Assembly (NCBI RefSeq): GCF_000367365.1
Contig: NZ_BARF01000084.1
Coordinates: 148,301 to 212,300 of the forward strand
Direction of reading: 5' to 3'
From: Streptomyces prunicolor NBRC 13075
Lineage (GTDB): Bacteria; Actinomycetota; Actinomycetes; Streptomycetales; Streptomycetaceae
Length of the DNA stretch: 64,000 nucleotides
Within the stretch, counting starts at the first letter, position 1; each line of letters starts with the position of its first letter. Made by a program: the position numbers and the translations under genes. Of the stretch, positions 46,720 to 55,593 are shown piece after piece. Under the pieces are notes generated by a model. That model was given only the letters and a program-made list of their open reading frames with translations, was not told the DNA's origin and did no database searches.

Positions 46720-47865
46720 ATGACCACACACGTCACGATCATCGGCGCCGGACTCGGCGGACTGACCCTCGCCCGCGTCCTGCATGTGAACGGCATCCCG
46801 TCCACGGTCTACGAAGCGGAGGCCTCGCCGATGGCCCGGCTCCAGGGCGGGATGCTCGACATCCACGACTACAACGGCCAACTCGCCCTGAAAGCAGCCG
46901 ACTTGATGGACGAGTTCCGCTCCATCATCCTGGAGGGCCGCCAGGCGACCCGCGTCATCAACTGGGACGGAACCGTCCTGATGGAGGAGCCCGACGACGG
47001 TACCGGGGGCCGACCCGAGGTGCAGCGCGGGGAGTTGCGGCAGATTCTGCTCGACTCGCTCCCGGACGGGACCGTGCGGTGGGGGCACAAGGTCAGCGGC
47101 ACCCGCACCCTCGACGACGGCCGGCACGAAGTCACCTTCGGCGACGAGAGCATCGTCGTCACGGACCTCCTCGTCGGCGCCGACGGTGCCTGGTCGCGCG
47201 TACGGCCGTTGTTGTCCGATGCCACTCCCGAGTACTTCGGGCGGTCGTTCGTCGAGACCTATCTGTACGAGAGTGAGAGCCGGCATCCGGTCGCCGCCAG
47301 GACGGTCGGTGGGGGTTCGCTGTTCGTGCTCGCCCCTGGCGAGGAAGCGAACGGGAAGTGGATAGGAGCGCACCGGGAGCGCGGCGAGACGCTGCACGCC
47401 TACGTGATCCTCGCCAAGCCGGAGGAGTGGTTCGCGTCCATCGACTTCACCGACTCCGCCGCCGCCGCCACCGCACGCATCGCCGCCGAGTTCGACGGCT
47501 GGGCCCCGGAGATCACCGCCCTGATCACCGACACCGACACCACTCCCGTCCTACGGCCCCTCAACTGGCTCCCGATCGGCCACCGTTGGGACCGGGTGCC
47601 GGGAGTGACTCTCCTGGGCGACGCCGCCCATCTCTCACCGCCGGACGGCGAAGGCGCCAACCTGGCCATGCAGGACGGTGCCGAACTCGCCCTGGCCATC
47701 GCGGCGCACCCCGACGACATCGAGGGCGCGCTCACCTCGTACGAGGAAGTGCTGTTCCCCCGTAGCGCCGACGCGGCCACCGCGGCCGTGGCCGTCAACG
47801 AAGCCATGGGGCAGATGCTGATCGACGGCCTCGACCACGGCGAGCGGGGCGAGCGGAGCGCATGA
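46720..47865 (+). CDS. Tet(X)-like FAD-dependent monooxygenase
   Basis: A 381-residue single-FAD-domain oxygenase: VTIIGAGLGGLTLARVLH, the Tet(X)-like GGMLDIHDYNGQLALKAADLMDEF block, a DG motif LVGADGAWSRVRPLL and a GD motif VTLLGDAAHLSPPDGEGANLA. Tet(X) relatives hydroxylate and inactivate antibiotics such as tetracyclines; others are biosynthetic. AAGGAG lies 6 nt before the ATG. It stands alone in the purF-purL accessory patch. The substrate cannot be inferred. Confidence 0.9.
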   Translation: MTTHVTIIGAGLGGLTLARVLHVNGIPSTVYEAEASPMARLQGGMLDIHDYNGQLALKAADLMDEFRSIILEGRQATRVINWDGTVLMEEPDDGTGGRPEVQRGELRQILLDSLPDGTVRWGHKVSGTRTLDDGRHEVTFGDESIVVTDLLVGADGAWSRVRPLLSDATPEYFGRSFVETYLYESESRHPVAARTVGGGSLFVLAPGEEANGKWIGAHRERGETLHAYVILAKPEEWFASIDFTDSAAAATARIAAEFDGWAPEITALITDTDTTPVLRPLNWLPIGHRWDRVPGVTLLGDAAHLSPPDGEGANLAMQDGAELALAIAAHPDDIEGALTSYEEVLFPRSADAATAAVAVNEAMGQMLIDGLDHGERGERSA

Positions 47866-47872
47866 CGGACGG

Positions 47873-49231
47873 CTAGGCCTTGGACAGCCGGAACGTCGCC
47901 GCCGCCGGGAACTTCAGGTCGGTGCAGCCTCGGCGGGCGGCGACATCCGTGACGTACGCCTTGAAGAGGGCCTGGAGCCTCGTCTCGACGATCTTGTCGT
48001 ACGGATAGTCGCTGCTCAGCGTGTGGACGGCCGGCTGTCCGGCGCAGGTGGAGGAGGCCCACCAGACGTTTTCCTCGTCGTCGTAGCCCGCGGTGCCGGG
48101 GTCCAACGACCTGTGTTCCCTGCCGAAGTGGTCCGTCGCGACCTCGCGTGCCTCGTCGCCGAAGTAGGACTCGGTCCGCAGCCAGAAGGGGGCGAGCCGG
48201 ATCACGTCGTCGAGGCTGTTGCCGCTGTGTTCGTCCTTGGTGAGGTCGGGCCACATCCTGCGCACCTCCTTGCTGCTCACGCCGAGCAGGCAGCTCTCCT
48301 CCTGCGCGTGGGCGGCAACGGGGGTGCCCAGGGCGCGGTCGGGGAGCCGCCAGCGGCCCTTCGCCGCAATGTGTCCGGCGTACCAGCCGCACGTCCCGCC
48401 GGCCGACTTCGCGTTCACCAACTTCGTGCTGGGCGTGGGCAGTTCGGCCGGAAGCGCGGGCAGCGTGGCCTTGCAGCCCAGCTTCTTCGCCGCCCGTACG
48501 GCCGCGGTGCGGGCCAGCCCGGCGAGCGTTCTGCGGTCGGCGTCCGTGACGGGGTCGCGCTCGAAGTACTTGGCCACGGTCATGGCGTTGACGGAGGTCG
48601 TCCCGCCGGACTTGTCGGCGCACTCGGCCTTCACGACGGCGGCGTTGCCGTAGTACACACCGAGCCGCCCGTCACCGATCGGGTACGCGCCCGTCTGCCT
48701 GGTCTCCCGCGTGACGTCGGCGTTCGACTTCCTGCCCATTGTCGGGAACGGGTCGTCCCACCCGCTCACCAACTGCGCGAAGTCGTCGCTCGGGTTCGAC
48801 CACACCGAGAGCAGGAAGTGGCCGTACGTGGTGCCCGGCTTCCCGACCCGGTAGATCTCACACCGCGCGGGCATGAAGCCCGGACCGAGCTCGTCGATCG
48901 AGTCGTTCGCTTCGCTGCCCGCCTTCGCCCTCGTCGTACCGCCGTCGAGGTCCAGCACCTGGTCGGGGTCGACGAGCCCGGCGCAGGCCTTCGCGATCCG
49001 GTCCCGGCTGGCGGACCGGTCGAAGTAGTCCTTCGTCTCCAGCCACAGCCCCCAGCCCCCAGCACCGACCCCGAACACCGCTGCCACAGCCACGAGTTGG
49101 TTGAAGGCGTTACGCCGACGGTTCCCTCGGTCGGGAGTCAGCCAGCGCGAGCGCGGAAAGGGCACCCGGGCACGCTCGGAGGATGAGGAGGATGAGGAGG
49201 ATTCAGGCGTGTGTTCACTGTCGAAACTCAC
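47873..49231 (-). CDS. Membrane-anchored extracellular protein, function unknown
   Basis: A 452-residue protein with a Ser-rich cytoplasmic N-terminus (about 45 residues), one membrane span (NQLVAVAAVFGVGAGGWGLWL) and a large Cys-containing outer domain of two similar halves (both with KxxGC and C-GxxA/D motifs). It starts at GTG 49231 with GGAGG 5 nt away. No family is recognised; it resembles actinomycete surface lipoprotein-like sensors. Confidence 0.7.
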   Translation of the reverse strand: MSFDSEHTPESSSSSSSSERARVPFPRSRWLTPDRGNRRRNAFNQLVAVAAVFGVGAGGWGLWLETKDYFDRSASRDRIAKACAGLVDPDQVLDLDGGTTRAKAGSEANDSIDELGPGFMPARCEIYRVGKPGTTYGHFLLSVWSNPSDDFAQLVSGWDDPFPTMGRKSNADVTRETRQTGAYPIGDGRLGVYYGNAAVVKAECADKSGGTTSVNAMTVAKYFERDPVTDADRRTLAGLARTAAVRAAKKLGCKATLPALPAELPTPSTKLVNAKSAGGTCGWYAGHIAAKGRWRLPDRALGTPVAAHAQEESCLLGVSSKEVRRMWPDLTKDEHSGNSLDDVIRLAPFWLRTESYFGDEAREVATDHFGREHRSLDPGTAGYDDEENVWWASSTCAGQPAVHTLSSDYPYDKIVETRLQALFKAYVTDVAARRGCTDLKFPAAATFRLSKA

Positions 49232-49335
49232 GGGCACCTCCGGCCGCCGCCGCCGAACTCGCCTATACCCACCGGTATTTCCACGTTCCCGCTCCCCCGT
49301 TCCACACCCACGAACCGTCGAAGTTAGCACGAGCG

Positions 49336-49366
49336 AAGGCCCTGCCCGGATCCCGGACAGGGCCTT
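49336..49366. terminator. Terminator after purL
   Basis: Arms AAGGCCCTGCCCGG and CCGGACAGGGCCTT pair with one mismatch, followed on the minus strand by a short AT-richer stretch. It lies 52 nt beyond the purL stop. Confidence 0.8.
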
Positions 49367-49417
49367 CACATGCATGCATGCGTTTCTACGACGGACTACG
49401 GCACCCTACGACTCGGC

Positions 49418-51676
49418 CTACGCCAGCAGCGCCGGGATCGTGCCCTCGTGCGCCTCACGCAGTTCCTCCAGGGAGAGCGCGAACTCGCCCTGGATCTCGA
49501 CGGATTCGCCGTCTACAACGCCGATGCGCGTGACCGGGAGGCCCCTTGCTCCGCACATGTCGTTGAAGCGGAGTTCCTCCGAGCGCGGGATCGCCACGAC
49601 CGCGCGGCCCGCCGACTCCGAGAACAGGAACGTGAACGCGTCCAGACCGTCGGGCACGATCAGGCGCGCGCCCTTCTCCCCCAACAGGGCCGATTCCACT
49701 ACCGCTTGGATCAGACCGCCGTCGGACAGGTCGTGCGCCGAGTCGATCATTCCGTCGCGGGACGCGGAGATCAGGATCTCGGCCAGCAGCCGTTCCCGCT
49801 CCAGGTCGACCTTCGGGGGCAGGCCACCGAGGTGGTCGTGGACGACCTGCGACCAGGCCGAGCCCCCGAACTCCTCACGCGTTTCGCCAAGGAGGTAGAG
49901 GAGCTGGCCCTCTTCCTGGAAGGCGACCGGCGTGCGGCGCGCCACGTCGTCGATGACGCCCAACACCGCGACGACCGGGGTCGGGTGGATCGCGACGTCG
50001 CCCGTCTGGTTGTAGAGGGAGACGTTGCCGCCCGTCACCGGCGTGCCCAACTGCTGGCAGGCGTCCGCCAGTCCACGGATCGCCTCCGCGAACTGCCACA
50101 TCACCGCCGGGTCCTCGGGCGAACCGAAGTTCAGGCAGTCCGACACCGCGAGGGGCTTCGCGCCCGTCGTCGCCACGTTGCGGTAGGCCTCCGAGAGCGC
50201 CAACTGCGCGCCCGCGTACGGGTCCAGCTTCGCGTAACGGCCGTTGCCGTCCGTCGCGATGGCGACCCCGAGGCCGGTCTCCTCGTCGATGCGGATCATG
50301 CCCGAGTCCTCGGGCTGCGCCAGCACCGTGTTGCCCTGTACGAAGTGGTCGTACTGAGACGTGATCCACTTCTTGGACGCCTGGTTCGGGGACGACACCA
50401 GCGCCAGGACCTGGGACTTGAGTTCCTCCGAAGTCCCGGGGCGGGCAAGCTTGTTGGCGTCGTCCGCCTGGAGCGCGTCCTGCCAGGACGGGCGCGCGTA
50501 CGGGCGCTCGTAGACCGGGCCGTCGTGCGCGACCGTGCGCGGGTCGACGTCCACGATCTTGCCGCCGTGCCAGAAGATTTCGAGGCGGTCGCCGTCGGTC
50601 ACCTCACCGATGACCGTGGCGATGACGTCCCACTTGTCGCAGATCTCCAGGAAGCGGTCGACCTTCGACGGCTCCACGACCGCGCACATCCGCTCCTGCG
50701 ACTCGCTCATGAGGATTTCCTCGGGCGAGAGCGTGGAGTCGCGGAGGGGGACGTCGTCGAGCGTCACCGTCATGCCGCCGGAGCCGTTGGACGCCAACTC
50801 GCTTGTGGCGCAGGAGAGTCCGGCCGCGCCCAGGTCCTGGATGCCGACGACCAGCTTCTCCTTGAAGGCCTCCAGGGTGCACTCGATGAGGAGCTTCTCC
50901 TGGAAGGGGTCGCCGACCTGGACCGCGGGGCGCTTGCTCGGCTTGGCGTCGTCGAAGGTCTCGCTCGCCAGGATCGACGCGCCGCCGATGCCGTCGCCGC
51001 CCGTCCGGGCGCCGTAGAGGATGACCTTGTTGCCCGTGCCGGAGGCCTTCGCGAGGTGGATGTCCTCGTGCCGCATGACGCCGATGGCGCCCGCGTTGAC
51101 CAGCGGGTTGCCCTGGTAGCAGGCGTCGAAGACGACCTCGCCGCCGATGTTCGGGAGGCCCAGGCAGTTGCCGTAGCCGCCAATGCCCGCGACGACGCCC
51201 GGGAGGACGCGCTTGGTGTCCGGGTGGTCCGCCGCGCCGAAGCGCAGGGGGTCTACGACCGCTACTGGGCGGGCGCCCATCGCGATGATGTCGCGGACGA
51301 TGCCGCCGACGCCCGTGGCCGCGCCCTGGTAGGGCTCGACGTAGGACGGGTGGTTGTGCGACTCGACCTTGAAGGTGACCGCGTAGCCCTGGCCGACGTC
51401 GACGACGCCCGCGTTCTCGCCAATACCGACGAGGAGGGCGTCGGACTGGGGGGCCTTCTCGCCGAACTGGCGGAGGTGGACCTTGGAGGACTTGTAGCTG
51501 CAGTGCTCGGACCACATGACCGAGTACATGGCGAGCTCGGCGCCGGTCGGGCGGCGGCCGAGGATCTCCACGACCTTCTCGTACTCGTCCTTCTTCAGGC
51601 CCAGTTCGGCCCAGGGCAGCTCGACGTCGGGGGTCTCGGCCGCGTGCTCGACCGTGTCCAGAGGCGTCCGGCTCAT
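49418..51676 (-). CDS. purL: Phosphoribosylformylglycinamidine synthase, large subunit
   Basis: A 752-residue small-type PurL that works with separate PurQ and PurS to convert FGAR to FGAM using ATP and ammonia from PurQ. It shows MWSEHCSYKSSK, VKVESHNHPS-like and GARTGGDGIGGAS blocks and the duplicated ATP-binding fold. Its start overlaps the purQ stop by 4 nt (ATGA). Confidence 0.97.
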   Translation of the reverse strand: MSRTPLDTVEHAAETPDVELPWAELGLKKDEYEKVVEILGRRPTGAELAMYSVMWSEHCSYKSSKVHLRQFGEKAPQSDALLVGIGENAGVVDVGQGYAVTFKVESHNHPSYVEPYQGAATGVGGIVRDIIAMGARPVAVVDPLRFGAADHPDTKRVLPGVVAGIGGYGNCLGLPNIGGEVVFDACYQGNPLVNAGAIGVMRHEDIHLAKASGTGNKVILYGARTGGDGIGGASILASETFDDAKPSKRPAVQVGDPFQEKLLIECTLEAFKEKLVVGIQDLGAAGLSCATSELASNGSGGMTVTLDDVPLRDSTLSPEEILMSESQERMCAVVEPSKVDRFLEICDKWDVIATVIGEVTDGDRLEIFWHGGKIVDVDPRTVAHDGPVYERPYARPSWQDALQADDANKLARPGTSEELKSQVLALVSSPNQASKKWITSQYDHFVQGNTVLAQPEDSGMIRIDEETGLGVAIATDGNGRYAKLDPYAGAQLALSEAYRNVATTGAKPLAVSDCLNFGSPEDPAVMWQFAEAIRGLADACQQLGTPVTGGNVSLYNQTGDVAIHPTPVVAVLGVIDDVARRTPVAFQEEGQLLYLLGETREEFGGSAWSQVVHDHLGGLPPKVDLERERLLAEILISASRDGMIDSAHDLSDGGLIQAVVESALLGEKGARLIVPDGLDAFTFLFSESAGRAVVAIPRSEELRFNDMCGARGLPVTRIGVVDGESVEIQGEFALSLEELREAHEGTIPALLA

Positions 51677-52377
51677 GCGTTGACCAGCTTCTTGAGGATC
51701 GAGGTGAAGAAGGGGAGGCCATCGGTGCGACCGGACCCGACGAGCGCCTCGACGGCGTGCTCCGGGTGCGGCATGAGGCCTACGACGTTTCCGGCGGCGT
51801 TCGTGATGCCCGCGATGTCGCGCAGGGAACCGTTCGGGTTACCGGGCTCATTAGTGGCTCCGCCACGGGCCAGGTACCTGAAGACCACGCGGCCCTCCGC
51901 CTCCAGCTCGTCGAGCGTGTGCTCGTCGGCGACGTAGCGGCCGTCCATGTTCTTCAGCGGGATGTGGATCTCCTGGCCGGACACGTAGTCGCTGGTCCAG
52001 GCGGTGTCCGCGTTCTCCACCCGCAGTTTCTGGTCACGGCAGATGAAGTGCAGGTGGTTGTTGCCGAGCATCGCGCCGGGGAGGAGGTGCGCCTCGGTGA
52101 GGATCTGGAAGCCGTTGCAGATACCGAGGACGGGGAGTCCCGACTTCGCCTGCTCGATGACCGTCTCCATCACCGGCGAGAAACGGGAGATGGCGCCCGC
52201 GCGCAGATAGTCGCCGTAGGAAAAACCGCCCGGGAGGACGACCGCGTCGACCTGGTGGAGGTTCTTGTCCTTGTGCCAGAGGGCTACCGGTTCGGCGCCG
52301 GCGAGGCGGATCGCGCGCTGGGTGTCGCGGTCGTCGAGGCTGCCGGGGAAAGTGACGACGCCAATACGAGCGGTCAC
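51673..52377 (-). CDS. purQ: FGAM synthase glutaminase subunit
   Basis: A 234-residue class I glutamine amidotransferase with nucleophile Cys in VLGICNGFQ and the PHPEHAVE His/Glu pair. It supplies ammonia to PurL. It overlaps purS and purL by 4 nt each, so the three subunits are coupled in the order purS-purQ-purL. Confidence 0.97.
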   Translation of the reverse strand: MTARIGVVTFPGSLDDRDTQRAIRLAGAEPVALWHKDKNLHQVDAVVLPGGFSYGDYLRAGAISRFSPVMETVIEQAKSGLPVLGICNGFQILTEAHLLPGAMLGNNHLHFICRDQKLRVENADTAWTSDYVSGQEIHIPLKNMDGRYVADEHTLDELEAEGRVVFRYLARGGATNEPGNPNGSLRDIAGITNAAGNVVGLMPHPEHAVEALVGSGRTDGLPFFTSILKKLVNA

Positions 52378-52643
52378 TTGGCGGCCTCCGCCACTTCTTC
52401 CACCTTGACGGTGAAGTCCTCGATCACCGTGTTGGCGAGGAAGGATTCCGCAAGATCGTGGATGCGGGCGAGCGCGGCCTCGTCGACCGGGCCGTCAACT
52501 TCCAGTTCGAATCGCTTTCCCTGACGTACGTCGGAGATGCCTTCGAAACCCAGGCGTGGCAGCGCACGCTGGACCGCCTGGCCCTGGGGGTCGAGGATCT
52601 CCGGCTTGAGCATGACGTCGACTACGACGCGTGCCACTGGCAC
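52374..52643 (-). CDS. purS: FGAM synthase subunit PurS
   Basis: An 89-residue small subunit bridging PurL and PurQ: VVVDVMLKPEILDPQGQAVQRALPRLGF and VRQGKRFELEV. It starts at GTG 52643 and heads the purSQL operon. Confidence 0.95.
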   Translation of the reverse strand: MPVARVVVDVMLKPEILDPQGQAVQRALPRLGFEGISDVRQGKRFELEVDGPVDEAALARIHDLAESFLANTVIEDFTVKVEEVAEAAK

Positions 52644-53019
52644 TCCCGGTGTTGTGGTGCTGAGCGTGTTCCTGCGGGTCTTCGACAGGTGACTTCAGAC
52701 TACCTGCACAAAATTTCTACGCGAGTAGAGTTGTAGGAATCTACGTGAGGACCATCACGATCCGGTGTCGAGCGGGGGTCTTCACGAAAAGTTCAGGGAA
52801 AGATCCCGGATCGATCCCGGTTCCCTATTGCGCGGAGACACGCGGGAAGATTTAGTCGGGCTTCACATTGCATTGCCGGGCACTGTACAAATGAATTGGT
52901 AATAGCCGATACTTTGCCCAATAACAGGCGGACAGTCGACATCTCCGCACCTCCGTGACGTCTCCGTGCGTCCCCGCGGATAGTGCGGTTTCAGGTGTCG
53001 CACGAAGGGACCGATATTC
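52644..53019. promoter_or_regulatory. Divergent purS / lsr2 promoter region
   Basis: A 376-bp gap with relatively AT-rich patches (around 52,700-52,740 and 52,855-52,920), suitable for two divergent promoters. A GATCCCGGATCGATCCCGG repeat lies near 52,802. Open frames here lack codon bias. No riboswitch was recognised. Confidence 0.5.
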
Positions 53020-53337
53020 GTGGCGCAGAAGGTCGTGGTCACTCTCTTTGACGACATCGACGGCTCGGAAGCGGCGGAAACGATCGCCTTCGGGCTCGAC
53101 GGCAAGTCGTACGAGATCGACCTGAATCAAGCCAATGCCAAGAAACTGCGTAAGGCGCTCGAGCCCTACGTGGACGCAGGTCGCAAGCGGTCGAGGTCGG
53201 GCAAGGCCTACCGCCAGACCGAGGTCGCCCCCGACCCGGCGGCCGTCCGGGCCTGGGCCCAGGCGAACAAGATGGACGTGCCGGCGCGCGGACGCATCCC
53301 CAAGAAGATCTACGAGGCGTTCACCGCCGCGCAGTGA
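53020..53337 (+). CDS. lsr2: Lsr2-type nucleoid protein
   Basis: A 105-residue H-NS-like xenogeneic silencer. The N-terminal dimerisation domain is VVVTLFDDIDGSEAAETIAFGLDGK, and the C-terminal DNA-binding domain has the AT-hook-like RGRIPKKI (about 91-98). Streptomyces carry two paralogues; the place next to purS suggests the LsrL copy. Lsr2 silences AT-rich acquired DNA, including biosynthetic clusters. The GTG start has GAAGGGA upstream. Confidence 0.94.
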   Translation: MAQKVVVTLFDDIDGSEAAETIAFGLDGKSYEIDLNQANAKKLRKALEPYVDAGRKRSRSGKAYRQTEVAPDPAAVRAWAQANKMDVPARGRIPKKIYEAFTAAQ

Positions 53338-53487
53338 GCAGTCCCGTGTGAGTCGGGCCGATGAGTCGGGCCGACGGCCGGTCATCGGCCCCTCGGGGCA
53401 ACCGACTTGCGCTGCACCCCTCCTGGTCAGCTAGAGTTCGGAGCACGCCGAGGGGCGAGGCCGAAAGGCCCAGCTCACGGAGTACAT

Positions 53488-53559
53488 GCGGGTGTAGTTC
53501 AGTAGCAGAACATCCCCCTTCCAGGGGGAAGGCGCAGTGTGCAATTCCTGTCACCCGCT
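53488..53559 (+). tRNA. tRNA-Gly (TCC)
   Basis: A 72-nt cloverleaf with acceptor GCGGGTG/CACCCGC and anticodon TCC in a CCCCC/GGGGG stem. No CCA is encoded. Confidence 0.95.
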
Positions 53560-53642
53560 CTGCAGCATCACCGTTCGGACCACTCTTGTGGATCGGGTAG
53601 GCTGGTGCTCGCGCCGATCAGTGAGAGCTGGTCGGAGGCAAT

Positions 53643-53715
53643 GCGGACGTAGCTCAGTTGGTAGAGCGCAACCTTGCCAAGGTTGAGGTCGCCAGTTCGA
53701 ACCTGGTCGTCCGCT
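53643..53715 (+). tRNA. tRNA-Gly (GCC), copy 1
   Basis: A 73-nt cloverleaf with acceptor GCGGACG/CGTCCGC and anticodon loop TTGCCAA (GCC); CCA follows in the DNA (53716-53718). It is identical to the copy at 57658. Confidence 0.96.
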
Positions 53716-53720
53716 CCAGC

Positions 53721-53752
53721 AAAAACCCCGGTCCGGGTGGACCGGGGTTTTT
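53721..53752 (+). terminator. Terminator after tRNA-Gly (GCC) copy 1
   Basis: Perfect 14-bp stem AAAAACCCCGGTCC/GGACCGGGGTTTTT with a 4-nt loop. It is identical to the one after copy 2. Confidence 0.92.
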
Positions 53753-53858
53753 TGTGTGCCCGATCCGCATCAACAGATCGTCCCCGTCTGACATTTGTCA
53801 TGCCGAGTGATGACAGCGCGCACTGCTGCCGGCCGCCGATCGCCGGGACGCTGAAGTC

Positions 53859-54800
53859 ATGGACACCAACGAACACGAACACGTGATTGAGGTCACTGAC
53901 CTACGCCGTGTGTACGGGGGCGGGTTCGAGGCTGTGCGGGGGATCACGTTCTCCGTGCGGCGCGGGGAGGTCTTCGCGCTCCTGGGCACCAATGGGGCGG
54001 GCAAGACGTCCACGGTCGAACTTCTGGAGGGCCTCGCGCCGGCGTCCGGCGGGCGGGTGCGCGTCCTCGGGCACGATCCCTACAGCGAGCGGGCCGCCGT
54101 ACGGCCGCGGACCGGGGTGATGTTGCAGGAGGGCGGGTTTCCGTCCGAGCTGACCGTCGCCGAGACCGCGCGGATGTGGGCGGGCTGTACGAGCGGGGCG
54201 CGGCCCGAGGCGGAGGCGCTCGCGCTGGTCGGGCTCGCGCGGCGGGCGGACGTACGGGTGAAGCAGTTGTCCGGGGGTGAACGGCGGCGGCTCGATCTCG
54301 CGCTCGCGCTGCTCGGGTCGCCGGAGGTGCTGTTCCTCGATGAGCCGACCACTGGGCTGGATGCCGAAGGGCGGCGGGACACCTGGGAGTTGGTGCGGGC
54401 GCTGCGCGACGGGGGGACGACCGTGCTGCTCACCACGCACTACCTGGAGGAGGCGGAGGGGCTCGCCGACCGGCTCGCGATCCTCAGCGAGGGGCGGATC
54501 GCGGTCACCGGGACACCGGCCGAGGTGACGGCGGGACGGCCGTCGCGGATCTCGTTCGAACTGCCCTCGGGTTACTTCGTGGGGGACCTGCCGCCGCTCG
54601 GCCCGCTGGGGGTTGTCGGGCATGAGGTGGCGGGGAGGGTCGTACGGCTGGAGACGCGGGAGTTGCAGCGGGCGGCCACCGGGTTGTTGGTGTGGGCGGA
54701 AGGGGCGGGGATCGAATTGCGGCGGCTTGAGGTGCGGTCGGCCTCGTTGGAAGAGGCGTTCTTGGGGATCGCTCGGGAGCAGCAGGGGGTGACCGTATGA
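53859..54800 (+). CDS. ABC transporter ATP-binding protein (drug-type)
   Basis: A 313-residue ATPase: Walker A LGTNGAGKT (about 42-50), signature LSGGERRRLDLALAL, Walker B VLFLDEPTTGLD, H-loop TTHYLEEAE. A DrrA-like C-terminal region follows. It pairs with the permease at 54797 (4-nt overlap), and the operon continues into a sensor kinase and regulator. This suggests a cue-responsive exporter. Confidence 0.95.
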   Translation: MDTNEHEHVIEVTDLRRVYGGGFEAVRGITFSVRRGEVFALLGTNGAGKTSTVELLEGLAPASGGRVRVLGHDPYSERAAVRPRTGVMLQEGGFPSELTVAETARMWAGCTSGARPEAEALALVGLARRADVRVKQLSGGERRRLDLALALLGSPEVLFLDEPTTGLDAEGRRDTWELVRALRDGGTTVLLTTHYLEEAEGLADRLAILSEGRIAVTGTPAEVTAGRPSRISFELPSGYFVGDLPPLGPLGVVGHEVAGRVVRLETRELQRAATGLLVWAEGAGIELRRLEVRSASLEEAFLGIAREQQGVTV

Positions 54801-55573
54801 GTGCCGTGATGACTACGCCGGTCGGGCGGCTACGGGCGCTCGGGCGGGCCGAGTTGGCGTTGCTGGGGCGGAATCGGAGTGCGGTCGTCACGGCGCTGCT
54901 GGTGCCGTTGGCGTTGCCGTTCAGTGTGCGGCCGGCCGTTGATCAGATGGACCTCAAGGGGGAGGGGTTGTCGGTCGGTTCGGTGATGCTCACCGCCGCG
55001 ATCGGGTTCTCGTTGCTCTTCGCCGTGTACTCGTCGCTGGTGAGTGCGTTCGTCGCGCGGCGGGAGGAACTGGTCCTCAAGCGGTTGCGCACCGGGGAGC
55101 TGGGTGACGCCGAGATCCTCGCGGGGACGGGGCTGCCGGCGGTGTGTGTCGGGTTCGTGCAGTCCGTGCTGCTGGCGGTGGCGTGTGTGCTGCTGCTGGA
55201 CGCGGGGGCGCCTGCGATGCCCCAACTCGTCGTCCTGGGGCTGCTGTTCGGCCTCTTCCTGAGCGCCGCGCTGGCAGCCCTCACGGCGAGTGTGACCAAG
55301 ACCGCGGAGAGCGCGCAGGTGACCGCGCTGCCGGTGCTGTTCGCGTCCATGCTCGGCTCCGGGATCATCATCCCGCTGCAGCTCCTGCCCGATCGTGTCG
55401 CCGCCGTCTGTGAATTCCTCCCGCTCTCCCCCGCGATCCGGCTGATCAGCGGCGGCTGGAACGGCGACCTGTCCGGCTACGACGCGCTGGGCGCCGTCCT
55501 GACCGCGCTGGCCTGGACCGTCCTCGGGGTGTTTGCTGTACGGCGGTGGTTCCGGTGGGAACCGCGGCGTTGA
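54797..55573 (+). CDS. ABC-2 type permease
   Basis: A 258-residue protein with six predicted spans of the ABC-2 permease fold (SVMLTAAIGFSLLFAVYSSLVSAFVARREELVLKRLRTG, then ...LGLLFGLFLSAALAALTASV). It is the membrane partner of the ATPase and is translationally coupled to it. Confidence 0.93.
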   Translation: MSAVMTTPVGRLRALGRAELALLGRNRSAVVTALLVPLALPFSVRPAVDQMDLKGEGLSVGSVMLTAAIGFSLLFAVYSSLVSAFVARREELVLKRLRTGELGDAEILAGTGLPAVCVGFVQSVLLAVACVLLLDAGAPAMPQLVVLGLLFGLFLSAALAALTASVTKTAESAQVTALPVLFASMLGSGIIIPLQLLPDRVAAVCEFLPLSPAIRLISGGWNGDLSGYDALGAVLTALAWTVLGVFAVRRWFRWEPRR

Positions 55574-55593
55574 GGTACGGGGAGCACCTGGAC

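Noticed and set aside
52852..53385. A 177-codon minus-strand frame opposite lsr2
   Set aside because: It overlaps the conserved lsr2 gene and the promoter gap, and its composition does not resemble a protein.
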